Below, piece after piece: positions 8,901 through 17,004 of a DNA stretch of 64,000 bases. A program made the translations under genes and the position numbers. The notes under the pieces were generated by a model. That model saw nothing but the letters and a program-made list of their open reading frames with translations. It was not told the origin of the DNA and searched no databases. The stretch lies in assembly GCA_944387015.1 (NCBI GenBank), contig CALXDH010000010.1:1-64000 (forward strand). The letters are read 5' to 3'. This stretch comes from an uncultured Oscillospiraceae bacterium (GTDB lineage Bacteria > Bacillota > Clostridia > Oscillospirales > Oscillospiraceae). Every line of letters starts with the position of its first letter. Position 1 is the first letter of the stretch.

Positions 8901-10384
8901 CGGAACGCGGCATCCGCCACCTGCTGGACCGGCATCCCCAGCGTGGAGGCGAAGTTTTCCAGGAAGGACCCGCAGCCGGAGGAGCAGGCCTCGTTGAGCA
9001 TGATGTTAGTGACCACGCCGTCCTTGAGCCAGATGGCCTTCATGTCCTGGCCGCCGATGTCCAGCAGGAACGTGGCATCCGGGAAGAAGCGGCGGCAGCC
9101 ACGGGCGTGGGCCACAGTCTCCACCGTGTGGTAGTCCGCATGGAATGCTGCGGAGAGCATCTGCTCGCCGTAGCCGGTGGTACCCAGGCCCAGCACCTCC
9201 AGCTGGATGCCTAAGTTCCGGTATTTCTCCGCCAGGGCCATGAGTCCCTGTCGGACCACCCGCAGGGGTTCTCCTTGGTTATTGGCGTAGAAGGTATCCG
9301 TCACCTGCTCGTCCTCATCCATAAAGACGAACTTGGAGGTAGTAGACCCAGAGTCGATACCTAAGTATCCCCGCAGCACCTTCCGGTCGGTGGCGTCCAC
9401 CGGCTGTTTCAGTTCCGCCTGATGGCGGCGGAGAAAGGCGTCCCGCTCCTTATCATCGGCAAAGTAGGGCTTTCCCGTCCCTGCGGCATCCTCCGGCTGG
9501 GCCGGCGCATGGTCCAGCCGCTTCAGCGCCTGAGAGAGCGTCACCGCGTCCTGCTGGCCGGGGAAGAGTTCATCCACGGCAATGGCAGTACCCCGGGCCA
9601 CGATGGTCTCCGGGTGCTCCGGGCGGACGATGTCCGCCTCCTCCAGGCCCAAACGCTCCGCAAACACCCGCACCAGCGTGGGGTTGAAGGTCAGGGGACC
9701 GCCCTCAAAAATGATGGGAGCCGTCAGCTCCAGCCCCTGGGAGAGGCCGCCGATGGTCTGCTTGGCGATGGCGTGGAAAGTGGAAAGGGCAATGTCGGTG
9801 CGCTCCGCTCCCTGGATCAGCAGGGGCTGAATGTCGGTCTTGGCAAAGACGCCGCACCGGCCGGAGATGCTGTACACCGTCTTGCCCTGAGCCGCCAAGT
9901 GCTCAAATTCGTCCGCCGGGACATTGAGCAGCGCCGCGATCTCATCAATGAAGGCGCCGGTGCCGCCGGCACAGCTGCCGTTCATCCGCATGTCGGAGGT
10001 CTGCAGCCGGCCGGCATCCTCATCGTAGTGGAAAAAGATCACCTTGGCGTCCTGCCCGCCCAGCTCCACGGCAGTGCGGACCTGGGGATACAGTGCCCGA
10101 ATTGCCGCCGCGTTGGCAACCACCTCCTGGACATAGTGGGCCCCCAGGGCGGCGGCAATGGGACGGCCGCCGGAGCCGCAGACGCCGATCCGGAACCGGA
10201 CATCGGGAAACCGCCCGGCCGCTTCCGTAAGAAGCTGCCGGACGGTGGTCGCCTGGTGGGCATTATGTCGCTGGTAGCGGGTAAACAAAACACCGTTGGT
10301 ATTGGGGTCCAGAACCACGGTTTTCACAGTTGTGGACCCAACATCCACGCCGAGACGCAGGACTTTGGAATCTGCTTGTGCCAT
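5960..10384 (-). CDS. Giant acyl-CoA dehydratase activase (two BcrA/BadF-type ATPases plus HgdB-like part)
   Basis: This 1474-residue protein joins parts usually separate in 2-hydroxyacyl-CoA dehydratase systems. Residues about 8-275 are one ASKHA ATPase of the HgdC/BcrA type (LGVDVGSTTVKTVVLD) with cluster ligands C139 and C177. Residues about 338-605 are a second (LGIDSGSTTSKFVF) with CSSGCGSF and C506. A cysteine-bearing CPHCANHC segment and a DUF2229-type region follow, then a C-terminal part related to dehydratase D-components (SFGCGHDAI, GMAKLSCDCRM, FGCLPNHVCGRG). HgdC proteins bind a [4Fe-4S] cluster across a dimer and drive ATP-dependent electron transfer; here one chain may hold both sites. 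No partner dehydratase is nearby, and the substrate is unknown. The ATG at 10384 follows AAAGGAGC. Confidence 0.9.
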   Translation of the reverse strand: MAQADSKVLRLGVDVGSTTVKTVVLDPNTNGVLFTRYQRHNAHQATTVRQLLTEAAGRFPDVRFRIGVCGSGGRPIAAALGAHYVQEVVANAAAIRALYPQVRTAVELGGQDAKVIFFHYDEDAGRLQTSDMRMNGSCAGGTGAFIDEIAALLNVPADEFEHLAAQGKTVYSISGRCGVFAKTDIQPLLIQGAERTDIALSTFHAIAKQTIGGLSQGLELTAPIIFEGGPLTFNPTLVRVFAERLGLEEADIVRPEHPETIVARGTAIAVDELFPGQQDAVTLSQALKRLDHAPAQPEDAAGTGKPYFADDKERDAFLRRHQAELKQPVDATDRKVLRGYLGIDSGSTTSKFVFMDEDEQVTDTFYANNQGEPLRVVRQGLMALAEKYRNLGIQLEVLGLGTTGYGEQMLSAAFHADYHTVETVAHARGCRRFFPDATFLLDIGGQDMKAIWLKDGVVTNIMLNEACSSGCGSFLENFASTLGMPVQQVADAAFRSQAPAELGSRCTVFMNSTIINEQRNGKQPDGLMAGLCRSIIENVFTKVVRIANVSELGDKVVVQGGTFRNFAVLRALEEYLGREVTLAPYPGEMGALGAALAVKQEVEAHGYANGRCSAFIGFDAVEQFTYTRESGVVCPHCANHCSRTILRFPDGGCFVTGNRCDRGAVVTEGRSAAAETTAEVPDLMRLRREMLFRTYPVSPVREDQGEVIGLPRVLEFWDSMPFWSTFFRALGYEVRYSHPSSRKQYESGLQYVASDTICFPAKLVHGHVLDLSQQGVNRIFLPYILHMPTENQREKSPYVCPVIMGYSMVVRNFQSPEQHFPVRFETPVFHWFTEADRQRQICQYAVEHCGATKAQARQAYRQGAAAIQTFRRQLVEEGEKVIARTEEAGTFAVVLAGRPYHTDPLINHDLARMFTRRGIPVLTVDSLPGLDRADLHQSRVEITNDFHARMLSGAMVTAAHPSLEYVQIVSFGCGHDAILSDEIIRLLGEGSGKPPLILKMDESEAAGSLGIRVQSFIETVELRRAAETENTAQPGHLPEPYPAKYRKEDKKLRTVLVPNISAPVSTLLTALLDREGIRAQALPVGGPEQIRVGKKYTHNDICFPCQMVIGELIDALQKGNYPEGTVAVGMAKLSCDCRMANYTAILRKALDSAGFETVPILTTDPGDTKGIHPGVSMLGARSVLLAAWAFSMLDILEELCRKIRPYETIAGETNRVFRDCVEDIAQGSKKGLGQMIEAFRRSIKAFCGLHYDRSVRKPRVLVTGELLVNFHPGTNFHVVEYLEKNGMETILPRITYQFRKDFQAANSEIRDFGAHLAPYSFVLDAAVEGIQRYLERIAAAHPLYHKAPRPQDLYEGVSSIIPKTLTCGEGWLMAGEIAHYAAEGARSFIILQPFGCLPNHVCGRGVTKRLKELYPGVQILPLDLDPDTSYANVENRLQMLIMNQTAEQETLEPAEAPERRTHRGNYRRPTLSST

Positions 10385-10420
10385 ATTTGCTCCTTTCAGG
10401 AAGCCCTCCGGCAAGATCAA

Positions 10421-10444
10421 CCGCAGCGTTTTAAAACGCTGCGG
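10421..10444. promoter_or_regulatory. Perfect 24-bp palindrome upstream of the activase
   Basis: The arms CCGCAGCGTTTT and AAAACGCTGCGG meet without a loop, 37 bases before the activase start codon. A loop-less palindrome of this size suits a dimeric repressor better than an RNA hairpin. I do not recognise the motif. It is the only strong regulatory-looking element in the leader. Confidence 0.6.
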
Positions 10445-10703
10445 CAATGCTGCGGGATGCCTCCCAGTAACTGTTAATTCAAAGTTATCATAGCACAATT
10501 TTCCATGAAATGCTGTACAATTTTCGCCAAGAATCTCGGTTTTCGTCCTTCTTCCCCGCCAAAATATTGCAGAGCCGATCGGCTCTTTTTTCGTCAAAAT
10601 GCTGCATTTGACCGTAGGGAACACCCACGCGCAGGTACTCCGGAAGTCCTGCTGCCGCAAATTTGCACACTGGAAATGCTGATCCATTTTTCAAGTCTCC
10701 CTG
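10445..10703. other. Leader region of the activase gene
   Basis: About 260 bases lie between the palindrome and the terminator of the ABC operon. No credible gene is seen on either strand. The region must hold the activase promoter, reading leftward, but I cannot fix -35/-10 boxes with confidence. Confidence 0.4.
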
Positions 10704-10746
10704 AAAAAGCGGACCACCGGCAAAGGTCACCGGCGGTCCGCTTTTT
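10704..10746. terminator. Bidirectional terminator after ABC importer operon
   Basis: AAAAAGCGGACC with CCGG pairs with the complementary CCGGCGGTCCGCTTTTTT across a short loop. On the - strand it directly follows the stop of the ATPase gene and ends with a T run, so it terminates the importer operon. Confidence 0.85.
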
Positions 10747-12393
10747 TCACTTGTACGCTGATATGTCCAGTGCGCCAAGGGCAATGCATTGGCCGCTCCT
10801 GCGGTCAAAGAGCATCACGTTATCACCGGAGATGTCCACATGGATCTTGGAGCCGATGGCAAAGAGCGTACTGCCGAAGACCACGCCGGTGAGCAGGAAA
10901 TCATCCACCCGCACCTTGATGGTGGACTCCATGCCGGTGGGCATGGCGCCGTAGATCTCACCGTCCAGATGGCCGGACTCCACAATATCGATCGCCTCCG
11001 GGCGGATGCCCAGCACAAAGTCCTCGTTGGTCAGGACCGGTTCCTCCTGAAGGGAGTAATCGTCCTCCACCACCTTGGCGATGTGGTAGCGGAAGATCTC
11101 GTCCTTGTTGCTCTTTTCCACATAGGTCTTTTCCGCGGATTTGGCCTTCAGCGCGGCATCCTTCTCCGCGGCGGCGCGGTCCCGCTTTTGGAACCAGCCG
11201 CCAAGATCCAGCGGAGCGGCCGGGCGGAAGAGCACCTTCCGATCCTGGAAAACGGTCAGTTCCAGAGCACCGTCCTCCCGCTGTGTCCCCTTGGCCTCCA
11301 CGAAGTTGATGGAGGGATTGCCCACGAAATCCGCCACGAACAGGTTGTTGGGACGGTTGTAAACCGTCAGCGGCGCGTCGTACTGCTGCAGGACGCCGTT
11401 TTCGATCAGGCAGATCTGGGTGGCCAGCGTCATGGCCTCCATCTGGTCATGGGTCACATAGACGAAGGTGGAACCGGTCTCCACGTGGAGTCGCTGCAGC
11501 TCATAGCGCATCTCCAGTCGCAGCTTGGCATCCAGGTTGGAGAGGGGCTCATCCATAAACAGCACGGAGGGTTCGGGGGCCAGGGTCCGGGCAATGGCCA
11601 CCCGCTGCTGCTGGCCGCCGGAGAGCTCGGCGGGATAGCGGTCCATGAACATGCCGATCTTCACGATCCGGGATACCCGGCGCACCGTCAGGTCGATCTC
11701 CTCCTTGGTCATCTTCCGGGTCTCAGTGACCACCTGCCCGTCCTTTACCAGCCGGAACTCCCCGTCCAGCTCCCCGCCGGCGGATGCGGCCGCCTTCCGG
11801 GCGGTGTCCACCTTGCCCATGAGCTGGGCGATGGTCCCGGTCAGGTCCGGGGACTTTTCCAGGTGGTAGGAAAAGAGCTGCTTTGCCGTGTAGATGGAGA
11901 TGGTGAAGGTGTCCACCAGCTTGAGCTGGGCCTTCTTTTCATCCAGCTTGCCGTTTTTGTCCCGGCACTCCTCCAGCACCTTGACCACTTCCTCGGGCTG
12001 ACGCAAGATCTCCGCCAGCCGGGCGGCGGTCTTGGCTTCAAAGTCCACCTTGGGGAGGGGTTCCTTGATGTTTTTCAGGCCAAAGGAGATGTTGTCATAA
12101 ACCGTCATATTGGGCCAGAGTGCGTAATTCTGGAACAAAAATCCCACTTTCCGCTTGTTTGGAGGGACGTTGATGCCCAGTTCGCTGTCAAAGACCACCT
12201 GGTCCCCGATGGTGATGCGCCCGGAGGTGGGGGTCTCCAGGCCGGCGATCATCCGCAGCGTGGTGGTCTTGCCGCAGCCGGAGGGACCCAGCAGTGTGAC
12301 AAACGCGTTGTCCTGAATGACCAGGTCCAGATCATCCACGGCGTAAAACTTGCCCCAGCGCTTGGTCACATGTTCTAATCTGATTTCAGGCAT
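10747..12393 (-). CDS. ABC importer ATPase with large internal insertion
   Basis: This is the nucleotide-binding subunit of a binding-protein-dependent importer (iron/phosphonate/organophosphate superfamily). Walker A GPSGCGKT is at 36-43, the Q-loop at about 85-90, the signature LSGGQQQR at 257-264, and Walker B VLFMDEP at about 277-283, followed by a C-terminal TOBE-type domain. In relatives of 350-370 residues the signature lies near 135. Here about 120 extra residues (about 107-230) sit in the helical subdomain that contacts the permease. A second charged Lys/Ala/Glu-rich stretch (about 402-435) interrupts the C-terminal domain, giving 548 residues. All catalytic motifs are intact. The start lies 3 bp after the permease stop, so the two are co-translated. 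Confidence 0.93.
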   Translation of the reverse strand: MPEIRLEHVTKRWGKFYAVDDLDLVIQDNAFVTLLGPSGCGKTTTLRMIAGLETPTSGRITIGDQVVFDSELGINVPPNKRKVGFLFQNYALWPNMTVYDNISFGLKNIKEPLPKVDFEAKTAARLAEILRQPEEVVKVLEECRDKNGKLDEKKAQLKLVDTFTISIYTAKQLFSYHLEKSPDLTGTIAQLMGKVDTARKAAASAGGELDGEFRLVKDGQVVTETRKMTKEEIDLTVRRVSRIVKIGMFMDRYPAELSGGQQQRVAIARTLAPEPSVLFMDEPLSNLDAKLRLEMRYELQRLHVETGSTFVYVTHDQMEAMTLATQICLIENGVLQQYDAPLTVYNRPNNLFVADFVGNPSINFVEAKGTQREDGALELTVFQDRKVLFRPAAPLDLGGWFQKRDRAAAEKDAALKAKSAEKTYVEKSNKDEIFRYHIAKVVEDDYSLQEEPVLTNEDFVLGIRPEAIDIVESGHLDGEIYGAMPTGMESTIKVRVDDFLLTGVVFGSTLFAIGSKIHVDISGDNVMLFDRRSGQCIALGALDISAYK

Positions 12394-12396
12394 GGT

Positions 12397-14226
12397 TTAA
12401 CCTCCTATTCCCTTGTCCAGGCTGGCTCCCGTGACTTTGTTGACGATGGTGTTGCACACCAGTATGGTCACGATCAAAATCAGGTTGATGCCGCTGGAGA
12501 AGGCGTACAAGCCCATCTCGTCGAAGTAGTCCAGCGTGGTGGACAAAATGAAGCCCTGGGTGCACAGCAGCATGAACAGCGACAACTCCCGCAGGCAGGT
12601 CATGAAAGGCAGCATGTATCCGCTGATGATGGACGACTTCTGGATGGGGATGATGATCCGGGTCATCCGCTTGATCCAGGGAATGTCCTGGATAATGGCG
12701 GCCTCCTCGATCTCCCCGGAGAGCTGGAGCATGGAGTTGAGGGAACTGCGGCTGGCAAAGGGGATGTACTTGATGGTGCCCACGATGATCAGCAGGCTGT
12801 ACGTGTTGAAGAGATTCACGTGCTCATTGGAGAACAGGATGAAGAAGGCGGCACCCACCGCGATGGAAGGCATCAGGTAAGGCAAAAACGCCATGGCGTT
12901 GACGTAGTTGGCCCCTTTGCTCCTCCGGTTTTTGGAGACGGCGTAACCGATCAGGGTACCGATGGTGCCGGCCAGCAGAGCGCAGGCCACGCTGACCAGG
13001 ATCGTTCCCTTGAAGGCGTTCCAGATCGTATCGTTATAGAGGATGCCCTTCTGACCGTACATGCCGTTTTCCGTGATGTTCTCACTGGTAAGCCACCACT
13101 TGGTGGTGAGGTTTGCCGTGTCCCCGGTGTACAGGAAGGAATAGTCGCCGGGGTTCGGCAGGAAGGTCTCAAAGGCAAAGGAGACGATGGGGAAAATGCT
13201 GGTAAAGAATGTGACCACTACCAGTATCAGGGCGATGACGTACTTCCCCACTTTGCCCAGATTGATCTTGGAGGTCTGGCCGGACTTGCCTGTGACGGTG
13301 GTATAGTTCTTCCGGCTGTGGAGGGACATCTGGTTGAGCAGCATGATCGCCACGCCGAAAACCATCATGATGATGGCCAGAATGCTGGCCTCACCGGTGT
13401 ACTTGGAGTTCAGGGAGACATACTTGGTGGAAAGGGTGGTCAGGCCCAGATAGTGGGGCACGGGATAAGAGCCCATGGAGCTGCCGAACACCAGCAAAAT
13501 GGTGGACAAAATGGCGGGCTTGACCATAGGCAGCGTGATCTTGCACATGGTCTTCCACTTGGGGGTGTCCAGGATCGTGGCGGCCTCTTCCAGGTTGGCG
13601 TCCATGTTCCGGAAAATGCCGCCGATGAGGATGTAGGCAAAGGGCGCATAGTGCAGTCCCAGCACCACCAGGCTGGGAAACAGCCCCTTGCACCACCAAA
13701 GCGGCATGTTGATGCCCAGCGTGGCGGCCAGCAGTCCGTTGGAGGTTCCTGTGACCGCATTGGAGTCAAAGAGGTTCTGCCACACCACGGCCAGCGTCCA
13801 CTGGGGCATGATGTAGGGGAAGATGAAAATAGAGCTGAGGTACTTCCGCCAGGCCAAATTGGTGCGGGTGACCAAAAAGGCGAACACACCGCCGAAGAGA
13901 ATGGACACCACGCAGGTCCCGACGGCCAGATACAGCGTGTTCAGCAAGGGGCTCCACAGGTTTGTTTTGGCCAGGTTGCTGGTAAAGAGGTCGATGTAGT
14001 TGACCAAGGTGTAACCGCTGACCTGGCCGGTAAGGTGCGCGTCAATGGTTCCGGGATGGATCTTGAAGGTATCTTCCACAATGGCCACCACCGGGGCAAT
14101 GGTGGTGACGGTCACCACGATGCCCATCAGCAGCAAGATCACATTGTGGGGCTTGGAAAGGAAGGTCAAAATCTTGTTCCAAACAATCCCGGACCGGCTT
14201 GTACGCAGGGTGGGTGATTGGTTCAT
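12397..14226 (-). CDS. ABC importer permease, fused two-domain FbpB/PhnV type
   Basis: This 609-residue membrane protein has about 12 predicted helices in two homologous halves, each with a binding-protein-dependent permease domain. EAA-like loops are visible at EEAATILDTPKWKTMCKITLPMVKP (first half) and EEAAIIQDIPWIKRMTRIIIP (second half). Fused permeases of this form occur in iron(III), 2-aminoethylphosphonate and related importers. It lies between the binding-lipoprotein gene (upstream, separated by a hairpin) and the ATPase gene (3-bp gap). The substrate cannot be read from the sequence; the linked sensor locus and phosphatases suggest a phosphorylated compound. Confidence 0.92.
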   Translation of the reverse strand: MNQSPTLRTSRSGIVWNKILTFLSKPHNVILLLMGIVVTVTTIAPVVAIVEDTFKIHPGTIDAHLTGQVSGYTLVNYIDLFTSNLAKTNLWSPLLNTLYLAVGTCVVSILFGGVFAFLVTRTNLAWRKYLSSIFIFPYIMPQWTLAVVWQNLFDSNAVTGTSNGLLAATLGINMPLWWCKGLFPSLVVLGLHYAPFAYILIGGIFRNMDANLEEAATILDTPKWKTMCKITLPMVKPAILSTILLVFGSSMGSYPVPHYLGLTTLSTKYVSLNSKYTGEASILAIIMMVFGVAIMLLNQMSLHSRKNYTTVTGKSGQTSKINLGKVGKYVIALILVVVTFFTSIFPIVSFAFETFLPNPGDYSFLYTGDTANLTTKWWLTSENITENGMYGQKGILYNDTIWNAFKGTILVSVACALLAGTIGTLIGYAVSKNRRSKGANYVNAMAFLPYLMPSIAVGAAFFILFSNEHVNLFNTYSLLIIVGTIKYIPFASRSSLNSMLQLSGEIEEAAIIQDIPWIKRMTRIIIPIQKSSIISGYMLPFMTCLRELSLFMLLCTQGFILSTTLDYFDEMGLYAFSSGINLILIVTILVCNTIVNKVTGASLDKGIGG

Positions 14227-14256
14227 AGCGGCACTCCTCTCATGCGGGAATCAGCA

Positions 14257-14292
14257 AGCGCCCTTGGAGACAGACGGTGCTCCAAGGGCGCT
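14257..14292 (-). promoter_or_regulatory. Intercistronic hairpin between binding protein and permease
   Basis: A 13-bp perfect stem (AGCGCCCTTGGAG and complement) with a 10-nt loop lies between the two genes, without a T run on the - strand. Such hairpins typically protect the upstream binding-protein mRNA, or partly end transcription, so the binding protein is made in excess over the membrane subunits. Confidence 0.7.
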
Positions 14293-14366
14293 CAAATCTG
14301 CTTTCCATTCAAAACTGGTCGCCAGCAGCGCCCCAGAGGCTGCTCCCTTCCGGGAGGCTCTGTGTA

Positions 14367-15737
14367 TCAGCCGGCGCTGTACTTATCCAGCATCTCGATC
14401 CAGCTGCCCACGGTGAAGGAAACGGAAGCGCAGTACTCAGGGTCCTCCAGGACCAGCTTGCCGTCGCCCACCCACCAGTCGTAGCCATGGTCGTTCAGCG
14501 CGGCAAACTCCACAGTGGTGCCGTCCTCGGCCATGCCGCCGGTCTCATGATGATAGATCTCCTCGTTTTCAGCGGCAACCTCGGGGTTGGAGGAATAGCC
14601 GCCGATGTCCTTGCCCCAGGCGGAGAAGCCGTCGGCAGTGCAGGTCATGTAGGCGATGAAGGCGCAGGCAGTCCAGGGCAGCGGGCTGTTGTCGGTGACG
14701 AACAGATAGTGGCAGTAGCCAAAGCCGCCCATGCCGGTGTAGCCGTCGTTATAGGCGGCAACGGTAATATTGTTCTTGGAAACGGAGGCAGACTCCTCCA
14801 CGGAGCGCAGCTTGGAATAGACAATCAGGCCGCTTTGATCCGTGGCGGACTTATCGACCAGCGTATTGCAGATGGGGCCGTCATCGGTCTGGGCGTTGTA
14901 GCTGCCCACCCAGAGCTTGATCCAGGCCAGCGCGTACTTGCCGTTCTCGCCCAGGCCCAGGCTCTCAGCCTCGGAAGCCATCTCGTCCACGGTAGGCTGG
15001 AAGTAAGCCTGCTCATCGGCGGAGAGGGCGTCATAGGCCTCCTTGAGCATCTGGGAATAGTCGTCCCGGGTCAGCATGTACAAAAAGTTCTTGCCCACGA
15101 TCTCGGAGTCGATGTCCATGAACAGCGCATGCTCTCCCTCGGCCACAAAGTCCCAGCAGTTGTCGTAGGTCTTGGAGCCGGTGTTATTGTACATGAAGAT
15201 CTTGTTCAGGGTCTGCAGCGGCAGATAGCCCTCATACTCCTCGGCAGTGGTACCGTTGGCCTCCGCCCAGTCCTTGGGGATAAAGGTATCCAGGATCCCG
15301 GTCTGGACCATCTTGGACTCGATCTGGTTTCCGTCCTGGATCAGCGTCATGGCAAAGGTGCCGGTGTCCTTCAGGGAATCGGCGGTAAGCTGATCGAAGA
15401 TCTTGTTGTTCTTGGGCTGCTGCCACTCAAACTCCATGGTATAGTTGGGATCGATGGTCTGGAGATACTCGATAAACAGGGGCAGTGCGCTCTTGCCGCG
15501 GCTGGAGTTGCCGACGCCATAGAACATCTTTCCGTTGGACTCCTCAATGGCCTTCTGGGCCAGTTCCTCCAGGGTCATCCCCTGGGCCTCCTGGATGATC
15601 TTCTGGGTCGCGGTGAGCTCCGCAGCAGCATCATCAGAGCCGCCCTCGTCACCGGCAGGGGCGGTGTCACCACCGCAGGCCGCCAGCGTCAGCGCCATGC
15701 ACGCGGCCAGGAGCAAAGAGACCAATCTTTTCTTCAT
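14367..15737 (-). CDS. Extracellular solute-binding lipoprotein of the ABC importer
   Basis: This 456-residue lipoprotein has a signal peptide (KKRLVSLLLAACMALTLAAC) with the lipobox Cys at about 21, then a low-complexity Gly/Asp/Glu linker and a two-lobed substrate-binding fold. It is the first gene of the importer operon (binding protein, hairpin, permease, ATPase). I chose the ATG at 15737, preceded by GGAGGG; the nearer ATG at 15742 meets a stop at once. The ligand is unknown. A second, different binding protein (15964) starts divergently and probably works in sensing. Confidence 0.9.
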   Translation of the reverse strand: MKKRLVSLLLAACMALTLAACGGDTAPAGDEGGSDDAAAELTATQKIIQEAQGMTLEELAQKAIEESNGKMFYGVGNSSRGKSALPLFIEYLQTIDPNYTMEFEWQQPKNNKIFDQLTADSLKDTGTFAMTLIQDGNQIESKMVQTGILDTFIPKDWAEANGTTAEEYEGYLPLQTLNKIFMYNNTGSKTYDNCWDFVAEGEHALFMDIDSEIVGKNFLYMLTRDDYSQMLKEAYDALSADEQAYFQPTVDEMASEAESLGLGENGKYALAWIKLWVGSYNAQTDDGPICNTLVDKSATDQSGLIVYSKLRSVEESASVSKNNITVAAYNDGYTGMGGFGYCHYLFVTDNSPLPWTACAFIAYMTCTADGFSAWGKDIGGYSSNPEVAAENEEIYHHETGGMAEDGTTVEFAALNDHGYDWWVGDGKLVLEDPEYCASVSFTVGSWIEMLDKYSAG

Positions 15738-15886
15738 TTCATACCCTCCTCCATCATTTTCACTAAAATCAGGATTGAATTCGGCAATCCTTTTGGATGA
15801 TTTAATTGTAAACCCGGCAGAGTCCACTGAACAGGGGACAAATCTGCGGTTTTTTGAGTCAGGCTGCGATTTTCGTATGAAATGCA

Positions 15887-15915
15887 TGAACAGCCAGCTT
15901 GCTTTGTGCTATAAT
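15887..15915 (+). promoter_or_regulatory. Probable sigma-70-type promoter for the sensor operon
   Basis: TGAACA (15887-15892) and TATAAT (15910-15915) are spaced by 17 bases, about 50 bases before the binding-protein start at 15964. The -10 is perfect and the -35 matches 4 of 6. Confidence 0.6.
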
Positions 15916-15963
15916 TAGCGAAAGTAGACAACGCCGCTCCGACGGCGGAGAGGATGGGCACAT

Positions 15964-17004
15964 ATGAAAGGTCACAAAGCCGTGAAGATACTCTGCCTGC
16001 TGCTGGCAGTCATCATCGCCGCCACCAGCTGCGGCACGGGAACGTCGGACACCTCCGTCCTGCAGTACGCCCCGAAAGAGGAGGACCGGCTGGTGGTCTA
16101 TACCTCTCACAAGGAAGAAGTCTACTGGCCCATTATCAAGGAGTTTGAAGAGCGCACAGGTATTTGGGTGGAAGTCGTCTCCGGCGGCACCAACGAGCTT
16201 TTGACCCGCCTGGTAGAGGAAAAAGATGTACCGCAGGCCGATGTGATGTTTGGCGGCGGCGTGGACAGTCTGGCTGCATATGGGGACTGCTTTGCCCCCT
16301 ACTTCTGCCGGGACTGGGTGCTGCTGGACTACACCATGCGCTCCATCGACGGGCTGTGGACTCCCTTTTCCGCCCTTCCGGTGGTGCTGATCTACAACAC
16401 AAAGCTGGTCTCTCCGGGTCAGCTGACCTGTTGGGAAGACCTCTTCTCCCCTGCCTGGCAGGGTCGAATCGCCTTTTGTGACCCCAGCGTCTCCGGGTCC
16501 TCCTTCACAGGCCTTGTGACACTGCTGCAGGCTGTGGGCGGAGCTCCGGATGAAGTGCTCCAGGCATTTGCCGTCAGCCTGGACGGCAGACAGCTGGAGA
16601 CCTCCGGAGAGGTGCTGGACTCCGTGGCAGAAGGAACCGACCTTGTGGGCATTACATTGGAAGAGACTGCCCTGAAGCGGGCGGCGGCAGGTGCCGAGAT
16701 CGCGCTGGTCTACCCCAGTGACGGGACCAGCTGCGTGCCGGACGGAGGCGCCCTGGTCAAGGGAGCGCCTCACGAAAAAAACGCCCAGCGGTTTTTGGAC
16801 TTCATCGCCAGCACGGATGTCCAGCAGCGGATGGAATCCGAATTTTCCCGCCGCCCCATCCGCCAGACACAGACCCAAACAGCGGACCTCCTTCCTCTTA
16901 CAGACATTCCCTCTGTAAACTACGACATCTCCTGGGCCAGTGAAAACCACAATAAAGTTCTGATGTCCTGGGCGTTTTATTTCGGAGGGGGCGAGGAAGC
17001 ATGA
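15964..17004 (+). CDS. Binding lipoprotein of a three-component sensor (PgtC-like)
   Basis: This 346-residue lipoprotein has a signal (CLLLAVIIAATSC, lipobox Cys at about 23) and an iron/organophosphate-type binding fold (VVYTSHKEEVYWPIIKEFEERTG). Its stop overlaps the kinase start by 4 bp (ATGA), so it belongs to the sensor operon, not the importer. In the PgtABC systems of enteric bacteria a periplasmic binding protein controls a membrane kinase for phosphoglycerate uptake; the layout here is similar. I infer that it captures the inducer and signals through the kinase. Either binding protein could still contribute to transport. Confidence 0.85.
   Translation: MKGHKAVKILCLLLAVIIAATSCGTGTSDTSVLQYAPKEEDRLVVYTSHKEEVYWPIIKEFEERTGIWVEVVSGGTNELLTRLVEEKDVPQADVMFGGGVDSLAAYGDCFAPYFCRDWVLLDYTMRSIDGLWTPFSALPVVLIYNTKLVSPGQLTCWEDLFSPAWQGRIAFCDPSVSGSSFTGLVTLLQAVGGAPDEVLQAFAVSLDGRQLETSGEVLDSVAEGTDLVGITLEETALKRAAAGAEIALVYPSDGTSCVPDGGALVKGAPHEKNAQRFLDFIASTDVQQRMESEFSRRPIRQTQTQTADLLPLTDIPSVNYDISWASENHNKVLMSWAFYFGGGEEA

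Noticed and set aside
5492..9214. Long + strand open frames opposite the activase gene
   Set aside because: They run antisense to a strongly conserved protein in GC-rich codons, lack ribosome sites and have His/Gly/Arg-biased composition typical of shadow frames.
10789..12378. 530-codon + strand frame opposite the ABC ATPase gene
   Set aside because: The - strand frame carries all ABC motifs; the opposite frame is rich in Gly, His and Leu with no recognisable domain.
14257..14292. Full terminator between binding-protein and permease genes
   Set aside because: The stem is strong but no T run follows on the - strand; a processing or attenuating hairpin fits better.
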